A stretch of DNA of 64,000 bases from Lactarius indigo (taxonomy: Eukaryota > Basidiomycota > Agaricomycetes > Russulales > Russulaceae), in the NCBI GenBank assembly GCA_025766275.1, contig JAFKAC010000015.1:434001-498000 (forward strand). The letters are read 5' to 3'. A program made the position numbers and the translations under genes. Shown here in pieces: positions 22,408-34,079 of the stretch. Below the pieces are notes generated by a model. It saw nothing but the letters and a program-made list of their open reading frames with translations. It was not told the origin of the DNA and searched no databases. Positions within the stretch are counted from its first letter, which is position 1; every line of letters starts with the position of its first letter.

Positions 22408-25400
22408 CTAATCCGCTAGGGATTCCTTCCTCATTTCTTCTGCTGCATCCTCCATACGCGCCAATATGTTAGCTCGTTCGAGACGATAAAGACTGTCCTT
22501 TTTGTCCGCAACCACCATCTCCCGTTCGAGGTGCAATTGCCAAATCCGCTTGTCCAGCTGGTCTTCGGCAAATGCGAATTGCCGGAATCGGCGTAACTCT
22601 TGAGTGAGCGTAACATCCCCAATGCGCATTAGTAGCAGGTCAGTGGGGTGACGGTCTCGGAGCATGAAGTACTCTTCATGGGGAATAAACGCCCTATTGT
22701 TCTTGGGGAGGTGAGGTGTGGCGTAGAGGGGTTTTCCATAAAGGAATCCCGACCCCGGGGCTAATCCGAGAACGAAGGGGTCTCCTCCCCGGATAACCTG
22801 TACGTGGGATGCTTGTACCGTCGGTCCGTTGGGGAGTTTGATCGGGAACGGAATGTAATCGGGTCCTCTATTGACCCGGAACCCCTCAGGGACGACGACC
22901 CTGGTTGCGGGGTCTCGTTCGCCCATTGGTGTATAACGAGCCGCTTGTGCCACGGCGACTCGTCCCCTGTGCAAAGGCCCTCCCGCTGCGTCGACGAGGT
23001 AGGGAGTGGCGGCTGGATCTTCAGCGTAGAATTCATGGTTAAGGAATGCGTGCCTGATGGGGTAATGGTCTCCAAGCTCGTCTTCATCCTCAACTTCGTC
23101 CAATACTCCCTCCGCTCCTTCATCATCCGCCTTCGGCAAGCGGCGATATGCAGTTGCTCCCGCTGCCACTGCGCCGCCGTCTCTTTCCATTCTTGTTCGT
23201 ATTTCTGCATTGCGTTGGGCGATTTCACCGCGCGGGACAGCTGCTTGAAGCCGAAAAAGCTCGTCTTCCGTGAGGAAGGCTTCGGGCTCACCGGTGTTGG
23301 GGTTTGTGAGGGCGTACATTGGCGGAGGTGCTGGTTGAGTTGTTGCTGGATCGTCGTCGAGAGTTCCCTGTAGGGGCATAGGGAATCGTTGCAGTGTCTG
23401 GTGCAATTCTTCACTAGTGATAGGGCCGTCTTCCTCATGCTGCATGGTGGCGTCGCCTCCAGCTGCAACTCCATGGGCTGCGGCGTCGTTGGTGGAGTCG
23501 GGGTTGACAAGCGTGGTGGAGGAGTCGTTGACGAGGGTAGAGAGGAGTGCGAGCTGGTCATTGCGTCGAGTGGAGGACATGGAATGAATGGGAGATGGGG
23601 ACTTATCATGACAGGAGGCTACCCTTATATGCGTTTCTCTGTCGGGGTTAGAATGTTTGAAGTCCCGAACGGCTTCGTCGGCAAATACGTCATCCTTATC
23701 TATCCATTGATTGTCGGAGTCTGGATAGCCCTTCCATTTGACGAGGTATTGGAGCCGACGCCTTCTGCCGAATCGCCGAGAGTCCAGAATCTTCTCGACT
23801 TCGTATTCCTCTTCGTTATCGACCAAATCAGGCGGTGGGCGCTGATAGTTGGGTCCGTGCGTGGGTGTTTCGCGATAAGGTGTGAGAAGATCTATGTGGA
23901 AGACATCATGGATGCTCCACTGCGTGGGAAGCTCGAGTCGATAATTGACAGGGGACATCACCTGGATGACCTTAAATGGTCCATGTCGTTTGGCCGCTAG
24001 TTTTGCGGTTGGTTGATGAGTGCGCAAGTGGCGTCCTTCTAGCCACACAAGGTCTCCTTCTTTGAACTTGGGCGTATCCTTGTGTTTGACCCATGACTTT
24101 TGCGCCCGGAGCATGCAGGAGAAAGCGCGCTGTCGCGCTTGCTTGAATTGGTCTAGTCTCAACGATACTTGTGGGATAGGGGAAGGCCTATCGGTCCAAT
24201 CAGCGCGGGGATTGAACCCAGATAAGAGAAAGAAGGGGGACTCCCGTGTGGTTTCATTAGGCCAATTGTTATGCGTGAATTCCGCCATTGGCAGATAGCG
24301 AACCCAGTCATCTTGTCGCTCATTTACCCAGAAGCGGAGATATTGCTCTAACCATTGATTCGTCCGCTCCGATTGACCATCGGTTCTGGGGTGATAAGCG
24401 GTTGAGATGTTTTGGCTGATGCCAAGGATTTTGCATATCTCTCGCATAAACTTAGATGCGAAGCGGGGATCTCGGTCACTGATAACACGCGAGGGGAGTC
24501 CGAATCGTGGGAATACATGTGAAACGTACAGGGCGGCCGTTCCTTCGGCTGTTATCTCTTCATTGCAAGGGATGAAGACGGCAGCTTTGGTACAATCGTG
24601 ATCTGTCACCGTGAGAATAGAGTCGTAGCCTCGAGAGATAGGGAGTTTGGTGATGAAGTCCACTGCAATAGTCTCGAATGGCAAGGCTTCCGGTTTGGGG
24701 TAAATGGGTTGTAGAGGCGCTCTAATGGGACGAAGGTTGACTTTGTGTCGCTGGCATTCCGCACAGCCTTTAACGTAGTCCTGGACATCGTTCTTCATTT
24801 GTGGCCACCAGTAGTGTCGTTCGGTGAGTTGGAGAGTACGCTTGATTCCTGGATGACCGTAGACAGGAGAGTCGTGGTGAGCGGCAATGATGGTGCGTTT
24901 GTCGTGAATTCCACCGGTGACTACTCGCCGTCCATCTTTATACCACGTTCCTTCAATGTCTTTTAGTTTGTGAGCGTCGACCCAGGGTTTCAACTTAGCT
25001 ATGTCCTGTTCGTAGATTGGATGTTCTGGAGTCATTTCCACTGGCAAGATTTCGGGTCTCCAATGTGGGTGTCGTGGTTCTTCCAGTGTGGTGGCGCGTG
25101 CGAAGACACTCTCTGGTAGCACTGTTACCCCCTCATTGTCATTTTCTCCTTGATCGTAGTCTGGTCTTCGCGATAGTGCGTCGGCGCGTCCATTAGAAGT
25201 TCCCTTGATGTGGTGAATTTCGAAATCATATTCTGAAAGCTCGAGTACTTCCCTGGCTACGCGCCTACTGATCTTTTGTGGCGATTTCCAGTATTGTAGA
25301 TTGAGATGGTCCGAGAATACTTTGATCTTGTGAGGAGAACCTGCTAAAAGTGGTCTCCAATGGCGGAACGCCTTGACGATCGCTAGGAGTTCAAGGTTGT

Positions 25401-27201
25401 AAATGTCATAATTTCGCTCAGCTTCATTAAGGGTGGACGAGTAATAGCCAATGGGGTGCCGTTTTCCATCTGCTTTGTATTGAAGAAGGACTGCACCCGT
25501 GGCAAAGCCGGACGCGTCGACTTCTAGTTCAAATTGTTGGGTGAGATCAGGATGCGCTAGGACGGGCTCGCTAGTGACAAGGGTTTTAAGGTCTTGAAAC
25601 GCCTTTTCTTCTTCGGTTCCCCAGTGCCATTCGACGTCTTTGCGTGTGAGTTTGTTAAGGGGTCGTGCTTTGGTCGCGAAACCTCGTATGAAGGGTCGGT
25701 AAAAATTGCAGAAGCCGAGAAAAGAGCGGACGTCCTTAACTTTGGTTGGCGTGGGCCAGTCTTTGATTCCCGAAATTTTGACAGGGTCCATGCGTGTCAC
25801 CCCCTTTTCAAGGATTACCCCCAGGTAATCCATACGCGGGGAGTGGAAGAGGCATTTCTCGAGCTTGTAATATAGATCGTGTTCTGCAGATACGCGAAGG
25901 ACATCTTTGACGGCCTCAATATGATCCGATAGTGAGTGACAGAGTCCTGTGGCGATGCCGATGTCGTCCATATATATTCGGATGACAGTTCCCCGTTGTT
26001 CATGTTTTGTAATAACATCCCTAAAGATGAAATTCATCATAGTCTGGAACGTTGCCGGGGAATTGGTTAAGCCGAAGAACATCACCGTAGGTTCGAATAA
26101 GCCGTAACGCGTTTTAAACGCTGCCTTTTCCTCGTCTCCTTCTTTGATTCGTACGTTGTTGTACCCCCATCTAATGTCGAGTTTAGTGTAGATGTGAGCG
26201 TTGCTAAGGTCAGTGATGAGATCGGAAATGAGAGGGAGGGGGTATTGATTGCGGATGGTGACCGCGTTGATTTTTCGATAGTCTTGGACAGGTCGTAACT
26301 TCCCATCCTTTTTCTTGATAAAGAAGAAAGATGATGCGTAAGGAGATTTTGAAGGTCTTATATATCCCTTCTTTAGTTGTTCGTCGATCCATTCGCGTAG
26401 TTTCTTGTCTTCTTCTTGGGTCATCGGGTATATCTTGCAATCAATTGCGTCCGCAGTTCCTGGCTTGAATTCGATGGCGTGATCCCAGGGCCTGCTGGGT
26501 GGAAACCTGTCCGATGCCTCTTCACTGAAGAGGCGTTCAAATTCACGGTATTCGACGGGTAACTCAGCTTTCGTGACGTATTGTTGAGCGGCGATGGCGA
26601 GATCAGTGGCAGTGGCCCTGATTCAACATTCTTCATCAAATTGCTGTCGTTGCTCGTCGGTAATGACGCAAGAGTGCACAATTTCGTAGTCATTGTTTTG
26701 AACAGTGGCCACTGCCACTACTGGCGTTGTTTTGATGTAGGGATTGGTTGATCGAATGACGATAGGGAGCATGTCTTCGTGTATGGCTGCCTGTGACCAT
26801 TTAATATGCGGGTCATAAATGGCAAGCCATGGGTAGCCCAATACGATATCTTCATTGCCGATGTCTGTGATGAGGAAGCGGATTTCCTTATGAATGCCTT
26901 TAGTTTGGACGTCGACATCGGTATAATGAGTGATACGCCCCGATTTGTTTTCCGTATTATCGATATTCCATATCTTTTTTGGGATGTCAAGTAACTTGGT
27001 CCCAAGTCCCATTCTTTTTGCGAATGATGGTTTCATGAAGCAGTGGGTTGCTCCTGAGTCGACTAATGCGCGTATGTCGGCCATTGCGTAACTGGTGCGA
27101 ATCGATACTGGAACTCTCATAGAACGATAGCGAGTCATGATTACACTGTTACAATTAACTGCCCTCACCCAGGCCGATGGGTTCAGGCGTCCTGAAAACC
27201 C
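22408..27201 (-). CDS. pol of Gypsy D (PR-RT-RH-IN-chromodomain-C-terminal domain), one TGA
   Basis: Read in the -1 frame from the slippery site. The protease (VDSGATHCF) comes first; a TGA at 26623-26625 replaces the Arg seen in copy C. Downstream, 1,338 residues are continuous: RT with VYMDD-type motif (IYMDDIGIAT, about residue 150 of this part), RNase H (DASGFATGAVLLQ, YDIYNLELLAIVKA), integrase HHCC finger (HYWWPQM..CAECQR) and DDE triad (AVDFITK, DRDPRFAS, SERTNQWLEQ), GPY/F-like region ([17 protein letters not shown]), chromodomain ([17 protein letters not shown], about 880-920) and an unrecognised C-terminal domain of about 400 residues. Nuclear integration with histone-guided targeting is the known role of such chromodomains. 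Confidence 0.9.
25797..25810 (-). other. Central polypurine tract of Gypsy D
   Basis: In sense TGAAAAGGGGGTGA, encoding part of ILEKGV at the end of RT. It is identical over 14 nt to the 3' polypurine tract at 22376-22389. Confidence 0.65.
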
Positions 27202-29138
27202 TCCTTCTTCCACAACTGTTGGAGGATAATGTCTTTTACATCGTCCGATTCTCCGGCTACTCCATTGAGCCAGTCACTGGCGCGCTGTTGAGGGGGGACG
27301 TCTTGAACCGCCCTGGTAGCGACTTCTGGTTCTTGCTGATGGTAGTCGGTGTCAATGTACCGACTGGTCGATGTTTGGGGTTGATATCCCCCTCGTGGTT
27401 CTCTACAATCGCGGGCCATGTGTCCGTCCTTTCTACAGTTATAACATGTGACTGGCCTTGGGTTATTACGTCCTCCTCCTCTTTGGAGGAATCCTCCCCT
27501 GGGTCGGTATGGGGGACGCGGAGCGAGTATGTCCTCTGCTCCAGCAAGTCGCCCTCGAATCCGGTCGGTGGAGGTATCCATGGCGTTTGGATCTCGTAGA
27601 TTTCTTGGTTGCCATGAACTCCTTGGCGGTCCCTGCCATTGTCGTTGTTGTCGCTGTTTGCCTTGTCCTTGCCCCGGAGGAATCCCTTTGTTTAACACCG
27701 CTTTGAGGTGAAGATACTGCTGTTGACGAGTGGTGGCCGCTTCTTTCCACTCGCGATAGTTACGAGGGTTGTCGAGAGTATAGACCTTTTCGTATAGGTC
27801 CTTTGGTAGTCCGCTTGCAAACAAATCAAGCGTCTGCGGATCGTCAAGCCTATACTGAGCGCGGCGTATTAACTGTTCGAATTGGGTGCAATACTCATCT
27901 AAATTGCCTCCAATCATCTTGACTCCTTTCTTAAGCTCGTATTGAGCTTGTTCTTGTTCCATAGTGTTGCGGAAACGTTGCATAAAGCTGCGCGTGACCT
28001 CATTCCATAATCCTTCACTTGTGCGAGGTATTCCCGCTTGTATTTGGCCGTTGAGCCATGTGAGCATTGTTAGTACCCATTCGCTGACGTTAACCCCCTT
28101 GATGTAGGAGAGGAAGAGCAGGGCACGTCGGTATGGTGTGGCCATGATGCCCTCATCTGCGTTCATGCCCCAATAAACGTGCCATTGAGTGAGAAACGCT
28201 TCGACCTTGGCGCGTTCTCCGTCAAATACTGTGGGTGCTTCGCCAGCTAATTTATTACTTGGAGGGGGAACAATAGGACCGGCACCTGGTAATCCTCCTC
28301 CCGGAGGTCCTCCTCCTGGTGGTCCTCCTGGGAATCCTCCAGGGAATCCTCCGAACCCTGGTCCTCCTGGCGGGGGCCCTCCTCCTCTTGGTAAGTCATT
28401 AGGAGGTCCTCCGCCTCCACTGGGGGGGTCAGCTACATCCGGTCCAATGGCTCGATGGATGGCTACGTCGTCTTCGGTCATTCGGTGACCAGTGTATGGA
28501 TTGATGGGAGCTAGATTAGCTCGCGACTCTTCTGCAATGCGTCTCTGTTCTTCCAAGGCTATCTGATCTCTCGCTTCAGTGGTGAGTAGTTCTTCGTGCG
28601 TGATGGTGGCGGTTGCCATTGCGACTGCTGGGCTATGGATGTGGATTACTTCTGGCTCAGGTTGATTGATAGTGAGGGACTCCGTTCGCTGTATGATATG
28701 GTCACCAATGGCTCCCAGGCTGGCTTCTTCTGCTGGCGTTGTCCCTCTGCTTGGGGATTGACTTTCGGAGGCTTCTTCTCCGCTAATTCCTTCGTCTGTA
28801 TGTTCTTGTGCTTGTCCGTCAATAGGACCGTAATCTGCGCGGCTATTAAGCTCTCGCGCGTCGATGTCGCAATTGTAGTTTCTTCCTGCTGGTCGTACGA
28901 TGTCCCAGCGATGATCTATGGGGTTCCAAGTAACTTCGGTCCAACAAAGGTGTTCGAAATTGAACTCAACGGGTCGGAAACGGTTAGGACCGTTAAATTC
29001 TACGAAATATCCGGTATCTTCTCCTCTTTCTCTCCACTGAGCTGCTCCTAAGAATCTTGTTGGAACGTTGCGGTCTCCTCGTCGTTCAATGTGGTAAGGA
29101 CGGAAAGACGTCCACTGGTCTCTGGTCGAGTACGCCAC
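27183..29138 (-). CDS. gag polyprotein of Gypsy D
   Basis: Open for 651 residues from the GTG that aligns with the other copies. N-terminal domain (STRDQWTSFRPYHIERRGDR, GYFVEFNGPNRF), Gly/Pro-rich linker (GGPPGGGPPGG), capsid-like domain (LAGEAPTVFDGERAKVEAFL, WVLTMLTWLN, MEQEQAQYELKKGVKM, DPQTLDLFASGLPKDLYEK), CCHC knuckle (CYNCRKDGHMARDC). The stop follows GFQDA, overlapping pol. No ATG precedes the conserved domain: the frame runs upstream through the self-priming site into the LTR without one. Confidence 0.9.
   Translation of the reverse strand: MAYSTRDQWTSFRPYHIERRGDRNVPTRFLGAAQWRERGEDTGYFVEFNGPNRFRPVEFNFEHLCWTEVTWNPIDHRWDIVRPAGRNYNCDIDARELNSRADYGPIDGQAQEHTDEGISGEEASESQSPSRGTTPAEEASLGAIGDHIIQRTESLTINQPEPEVIHIHSPAVAMATATITHEELLTTEARDQIALEEQRRIAEESRANLAPINPYTGHRMTEDDVAIHRAIGPDVADPPSGGGGPPNDLPRGGGPPPGGPGFGGFPGGFPGGPPGGGPPGGGLPGAGPIVPPPSNKLAGEAPTVFDGERAKVEAFLTQWHVYWGMNADEGIMATPYRRALLFLSYIKGVNVSEWVLTMLTWLNGQIQAGIPRTSEGLWNEVTRSFMQRFRNTMEQEQAQYELKKGVKMIGGNLDEYCTQFEQLIRRAQYRLDDPQTLDLFASGLPKDLYEKVYTLDNPRNYREWKEAATTRQQQYLHLKAVLNKGIPPGQGQGKQRQQRQWQGPPRSSWQPRNLRDPNAMDTSTDRIRGRLAGAEDILAPRPPYRPRGGFLQRGGGRNNPRPVTCYNCRKDGHMARDCREPRGGYQPQTSTSRYIDTDYHQQEPEVATRAVQDVPPQQRASDWLNGVAGESDDVKDIILQQLWKKEGFQDA
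27195..27201 (-). other. -1 frameshift site of Gypsy D (GGGTTTT)
   Basis: GAG GGT TTT in the gag frame, four codons before the gag stop; the -1 frame opens pol (GGFSGRLNP). Confidence 0.75.
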
Positions 29139-29145
29139 GATGAGG

Positions 29146-29156
29146 ATCTTGGTCTT
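29146..29156 (-). other. Self-priming primer-binding site of Gypsy D
   Basis: Sense AAGACCAAGAT, 2 nt after the 5' LTR; perfect complement of ATCTTGGTCTT (plus-strand 29390-29400) in the LTR. Confidence 0.85.
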
Positions 29157-29158
29157 AA

Positions 29159-29666
29159 TGTTACGCTCCACCGGCGTCTGTCCGACTTGGACTTCGAAGA
29201 GGCGTAATCGACTTAGCGAAGTAAAGGCGAATGGGGATCATGTGTCAACCCAATGCGAGCTGAACAGGGGTCCACCGACACACACTGCAGCAAAAGGTGA
29301 AAGATGAGTGTCCCTTGGTGGACACAAGTGGGGACACGCTTAGTCCGAGACTAAGGCAACTAGAAGACGAGTCAAGTGGTGGATTGAAGAAGACCAAGAT
29401 GGGGGCTCTTGGTCTTCCAAGTCGACTACTTATACAAATACGTGCGGGCTTTAAAGCGCCGCTGGAATGGTAAGTATCCAGTAGCGTAACTAGCTCAAAC
29501 CCTAGTACAGCTATCCTAGGAATGAGTCATACACGAGTCACAATCACATGCAAACTACTATGCTGACTGATGCGACGTAAAGGTCCATGACTAATACTGA
29601 TACCGGACCGTAGTCACAACCGGTCATGAGTCGTGTGTAATGAGTCGTTGAGTCCGTACCGTAACA
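29159..29666 (-). repeat. 5' LTR of Gypsy D
   Basis: 508 bp, three differences by eye from the 3' LTR. In sense it has a TATAAG box and the inverted-repeat hairpin that defines the predicted mRNA start. Confidence 0.93.
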
Positions 29667-29671
29667 CAAGG

Positions 29672-30048
29672 GATGAAGATGGCGGCTTTGGTGCAGTCGT
29701 GATCTGTTACCGTGAGAATGGAGTCGTAACCCCGAGAGATGGGGAGTTTCGTAATAAAGTCCACTGCAATGGTCTCGAATGGCAGGGCTTCCGGTTTAGG
29801 GTAAATGGGTTGCAGGGGTGCTCTGATAGGGCGAAGATTGACTTTGTGCCGCTGGCATTCGGCGCAGCCTTTGACATAATCTTGAACGTCATTCTTCATC
29901 TGTGGCCACCAGTAGTGCCGTTCAGTAAGCTGGAGAGTCCGTTTAATACCAGGATGACCGTAGACAGGGGAGTCGTGGTGAGCGGCGATGATAGTGCGTT
30001 TGTCATGGATGCCTCCAGTGACTACTCGGCGTCCATCCTTGTACCATG
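29672..30048 (-). pseudogene. pol of Gypsy C, middle piece (integrase N-terminal part)
   Basis: Joins 40149 (across E) to 21867 (across D). Encodes the integrase entry region: HYWWPQMKNDVQDYVKGCAE, RHKVNLRP, then FETIAVDFITKLPISRGYDS with the first catalytic Asp, ending at the D insertion after FIPC. The reading is open across this piece. Confidence 0.88.
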
Positions 30049-30511
30049 TGTAACGCCGTCACGACGTTAGCTCGACTTGAGCTCTATTAGGGCGACTTCT
30101 ATGACTCAGCTGATCACGCGCAGAGGCGTATGGCTCGAAGGCGGGTTCTAGATGTTCGCAGACACTAGGATCCGAATGAAGCTCTCCCTTTGATGGAAGG
30201 CACGTCTTTGGAGATGAGAATGAAAGAGACAGGAAGTGACGATTGAAGAAGACCAAGATGGCGTATCTTGGTCTTCCGCAGCTACCTTAAATACAAGAAG
30301 AGCAGGCTTTCAAGCGCTGCTATGAGTCACCGTAACGTAGCGTCCAACGTATCGCGTAAGTACCGCAATCCTACTACTACTACTACTTGTACTAGGATCG
30401 AGTCATCCTTCAACGCCTAACTCCTATCGTAAATCCCGAGTCCGTGACTAATATACCTTACAGCCGTAGCCACAACCGGTACAGTAAGGGTCCGATGCGA
30501 AAACTGTAACA
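30049..30511 (-). repeat. 3' LTR of Gypsy E
   Basis: 463 bp, TGTAACG..GTAACA. The inner flank in sense is TAAAAAGGGGGTGA, the 3' polypurine tract. Confidence 0.93.
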
Positions 30512-31934
30512 TCACCCCCTTTTTAGCGTGAGTCCCCAGACTCACCGAAAATCCCTCGCCGTCCATGTAGACTGCTCGTTGCTGATCCTCTCAAAGACGT
30601 TAGCCCTCTCCAAACGGTAGATACAGTCCCGCTTGTCGTCCCTCGCTGCTAGTCGCATTGCCTGGAGCTGACGAATGCGAGCCGCAAGCCGTTCTTCTTC
30701 GTATGCGGCTGCTCGGTAACGCGTCACCTCCGCAGTCAGGGACTCGTCCCCAATACGGTTCAGCGCGCGGTCTGTGATCCGATCGGAGGCGAGGATAACG
30801 AGATCCTCGTGGGCGATGAAGGCGCGTCCCGCAGCCGATAGCATCGGGAAGGCGTACAGGGGTTTGCCGTAAAGGTGGGGGGAGCCAGGGATAAGCCCCA
30901 GTACAAAAGGGTTTGCACCTCCGACGATCTGAACATGACTGGCGTTCCTCTCTACGCCATCGGGTCCGGTGATGGGGAAATGAATGTAATGGGGCTGTCG
31001 ATTCGCCCTGAACCCTTCAGGCGCAAGGACCTGCGCAGGGTCGTCGTCGTGCGTGATGGGGGTGTGAAATGCGACGCCGGGCAGTCGCACACGTCCTCGA
31101 GGCATGGGGGTTCCATCGGTGTGCACGAGCCATGGGGTGATTCGGGGATTAGTAGGGTGGCTGTGCGTTCGAAGGAGGGGGTGTCTGACCGGGTAGTAAT
31201 CTTCGTTGTCAGCATGAGCTTCGTCGTTAGGGAGCGCTGCCTGCGCTGCCGCAACTCGCTCAATCTCTTCTGCACTAAGTGCAGTTGTTCGTCGGCCCAC
31301 TCCTTCGCCATCCTCCGCCAATCCTCCGCTGCTTCTAACTCCTGTTGGGTCTTCGAGGGGACGGTCGGCGGGGAGAATTCCCCTCGTGCCGATGAGGTCG
31401 TCACCTGGGGGGATAATGGCAACGGGTTCTCGATTGCCGTTGTCGTCTCTGAAGATGTGAGCGACGGCATGCTGCTGCTCGTCGTCGGGCTGGTGAGTCG
31501 GGTCGGGGAACCTCTGTAAGACATTAGCCCATTCTTGAGCGGTGATATGCCCCGCTCGTATGTTTGCAGATGTGTACGGAGTGAGCTGGACCTGTTGAAC
31601 CACGGTTTCTTCGTTGTCTTCGATGAGGTTGGCGGCGTCTTGTGCGACTTGGTCGAGGAGGATCGCCGTGGTGACATGTCTGAGAGGGGAAGTGGGCATA
31701 GACGTCTGAATGGATCGGAGGTGAGAGGGATACTCTCCTTGGTCGTTCATGGGCTGGCTTTTAAGGGATCGCACACCCGTCCGGCCCTCTTGATACGCCT
31801 TGATCGCGTCTGGTGCAAACACGTCATCTTTGTCGACCCACTGGTTCTCCGAGTCCGAATACCCCTTCCATTTGATGAGGTACTGAAGCTTTTTGCGGCG
31901 GCCGAAATGCCGCGAGTCCAGAATGGCCTCGACT

Positions 31935-31938
31935 TCAT
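31935..31938. repeat. Target duplication TCAT of the long-TIR transposon (left copy)
   Basis: TCAT is repeated at 34326-34329; sister elements have the site once within the codons for the start of the chromodomain. Confidence 0.75.
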
Positions 31939-32190
31939 CATCAGGAAAAACGGTATCCTAAAATTTTTTAAAAACTTTAGCAAATTTTAGAAAAATGGTA
32001 ATATGTGAATAATTGCTATGATCTTTCAAAAGTTGTGAAATTTTGACAAGATAAAGACCTCCCCTCTAATATCTAGTTAGATGTTGTGAAATATTACCAA
32101 ATATCTGCATAAATGAACACATGTTTAGTGTGTCTTGGATGAATGTGTCCAAGTCCAAATTTACATCACATCCAGCAATGCATTTCAGTG
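31939..32190 (+). repeat. Left terminal inverted repeat
   Basis: The outer 64 bp match the complement of 34262-34325 with few differences. Weaker homology (for example GATGAATGTGTCC) continues to about 32190. AT-rich and non-coding. Confidence 0.8.
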
Positions 32191-32394
32191 CAATTTACTC
32201 AACTGTGGCTGCATTCACAAAACAATCATATATTTTTGACTAAATAAGGTACATGTGCTACAATCTAATTAATGTGAGGGAAGCATGGTGGCAGGTGGGG
32301 GTCTTGCGTGGCGTGAATGGTTGCGCCGGGGTCTTGAAGCCACGTGGCGGGCCTTGCATGCCGTGATGAGGCGGCGTGGCAGGTCTGCAGTGGC

Positions 32395-32592
32395 GGGGTC
32401 TTGACGGCGCGTGGTGGGCTCTTGCGTGGCGTGCTGGGGGCGTGGCGCCGGTGGTGGTTGGCGCGCTGGGGTGGCACGCTGGGTCGGCGGTGGCGGGTCT
32501 TGACGGCGCGTGATGGGCTCTTGCGTGGCGTGTTGGGGTCGTGGCGCCGGTGGTGGTGGGCACGCTGGGGTGGCGCGCTGGGTCGGTGGTGG
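32395..32592 (+). repeat. Two-copy 99-bp GC-rich tandem repeat
   Basis: GGGTCTTGACGGCGCGTG occurs at about 32396 and again at about 32495, and the intervening sequence (GGGCTCTTGCGTGGCGTG, GTGGCGCCGGTGGTGG) also repeats with the same spacing. Confidence 0.75.
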
Positions 32593-34079
32593 CGAGGTCC
32601 TGCACGCCGCACTGGCGTGGCGTGAAGGCCAGCGGCGACGGCAGCGGGGTCTTGCGTGCCATAAGGGGGCGGCGTGGTGTTAAGTTGGAGGAGGCGGGGT
32701 CTTGGGCCCCAGGTCGTGGCGGCGTGGTGGCGGGTTGGTGGTCGGGGCATTGCGTGCCACGTCGGGGGTGGCAATGAGGCCGGTGCAGCCACGGCCGTGG
32801 TGGTCACGGAGGGTCCTGCAAGCGGAAAAAGAAAGAAAAAAAAAAAAAAAAAACATATCTAAGCATTGGGCCGAAGTCCAGCTCTTCCTCAACCACGTCT
32901 TTCCTCTTGTGTAGGCTGTGGAGGTGGTCCGCGTGCGTGGTGGGAAGAGAAGAAAAAAAACCCCCCCCGTGGGGGAGCGTTGAGAGGAAATGGAGTGAGC
33001 ACATGTTCACGCGCGTCGCAATGACACACCTTTCCACGCCACAGATTATACCTCCGCTTGACGAATTTTTTCTAAGTCGCCACACTCGCCGCGTTGCCAC
33101 GTCACCTCCCTCCTGCATCTTGGATACAGTAAGTGTTTTTTTTTTTCCCCTTGTCTCTCACCACGCTGATATCCAGGCCACTGTACCCGTTCACACCACC
33201 GCTATCCCAGTCTGGTCAGTGTGGCCTCCACTCCCACGGCCAACGCAAGATGCAGCCGACGGTACGTTTTTTTTTTCTTTTTTGTTTTCTTTTAACGGGC
33301 CCCTCAAGGATCTACCACCACACTACGCAAGGACGACGCCCACACCCCGTCTGCGGCGAGCACCGGCTATGCAAGCCACCACCACCCTCCCTCGGCCCCA
33401 ACACCCCCGCCGCCATTCCCCGCCGCACTCATCACGAAGAGGCGGCTGACGACGAGCTGGGCTTCGGCCCAGCAGACAAGATATGTTTTCCTTTTCTTTT
33501 CTCTTTTTCTCTTTCTCATTCTGCTTCTCTAGCGCATGCAGTGCACCCCCCACCTTGCCTCGCAAGTCCTCCCCACTGCCTCGCCACATGCAAGACAGGA
33601 CAACGGCGCCACGCTGTCCCCTCCAACCGCGGCCGCCCCTCCACGCACATCCGCCTTGCACAAGTGCCGCGGCGCTCCGAGAATCCAGGTAAGTTTTTTT
33701 TGTTTTTTTTTTTTTTTTTCCTTTAATGTTGAACTCGGCGCAGGACTGTTGTCCACCCATTTGCTCGCCACCACACCGCTCGTGGCAATGCCGCCGCCGC
33801 CCACTTGGCTCAAAGTATAATATTTAGATAAGTTTTTTTTTTTTCCTTTTCTTTTCTTCTTTTTTCTTATATTAAACCTGCAGGCCTATGGCAATTGACA
33901 CTGCTACCCTGCTCCACTGTTATGCTGCTGCACAATTGTGGTCACGTGACCAGACCACCGCCACCTTTGACGCTACCACCACCTACCTTGTATTAGTTGT
34001 AGTTTTATGTATTCTTATTAGTCACAATATATTATTGTTTTTTGGATGCAACACTAATTGAATGCCTTGTTTGCAACTG

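Larger units (their letters stand above)
21868..29666 (-). mobile_element. Ty3/Gypsy chromovirus D (nearly intact)
   Basis: 7,799 bp on the minus strand inside C, with CAAGG duplications (21863-21867 and 29667-29671). The two 508-bp LTRs differ at three positions by eye. Gag is open; pol is open except for a single TGA. It is the best reference copy of the C/D/F subfamily and the closest here to an autonomous element. Confidence 0.94.

Noticed and set aside
20058..23609. 282-codon minus-strand frames at 20058-20906 and 22761-23609
   Set aside because: They overlap the real C-terminal pol domain in another frame and look similar to each other only because the underlying elements are near-identical.
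29159..29171. Start of gag D extended into the LTR/primer site
   Set aside because: The frame is open there but has no ATG, and the extension differs between copies, so the conserved GTG codon was used as the reported edge instead.
32258..33820. Several 70-200-codon frames inside the long-TIR transposon
   Set aside because: All are Arg/Gly/Pro- or Phe/Ser-rich readings of GC-rich repeats and T tracts; none carries transposase motifs.
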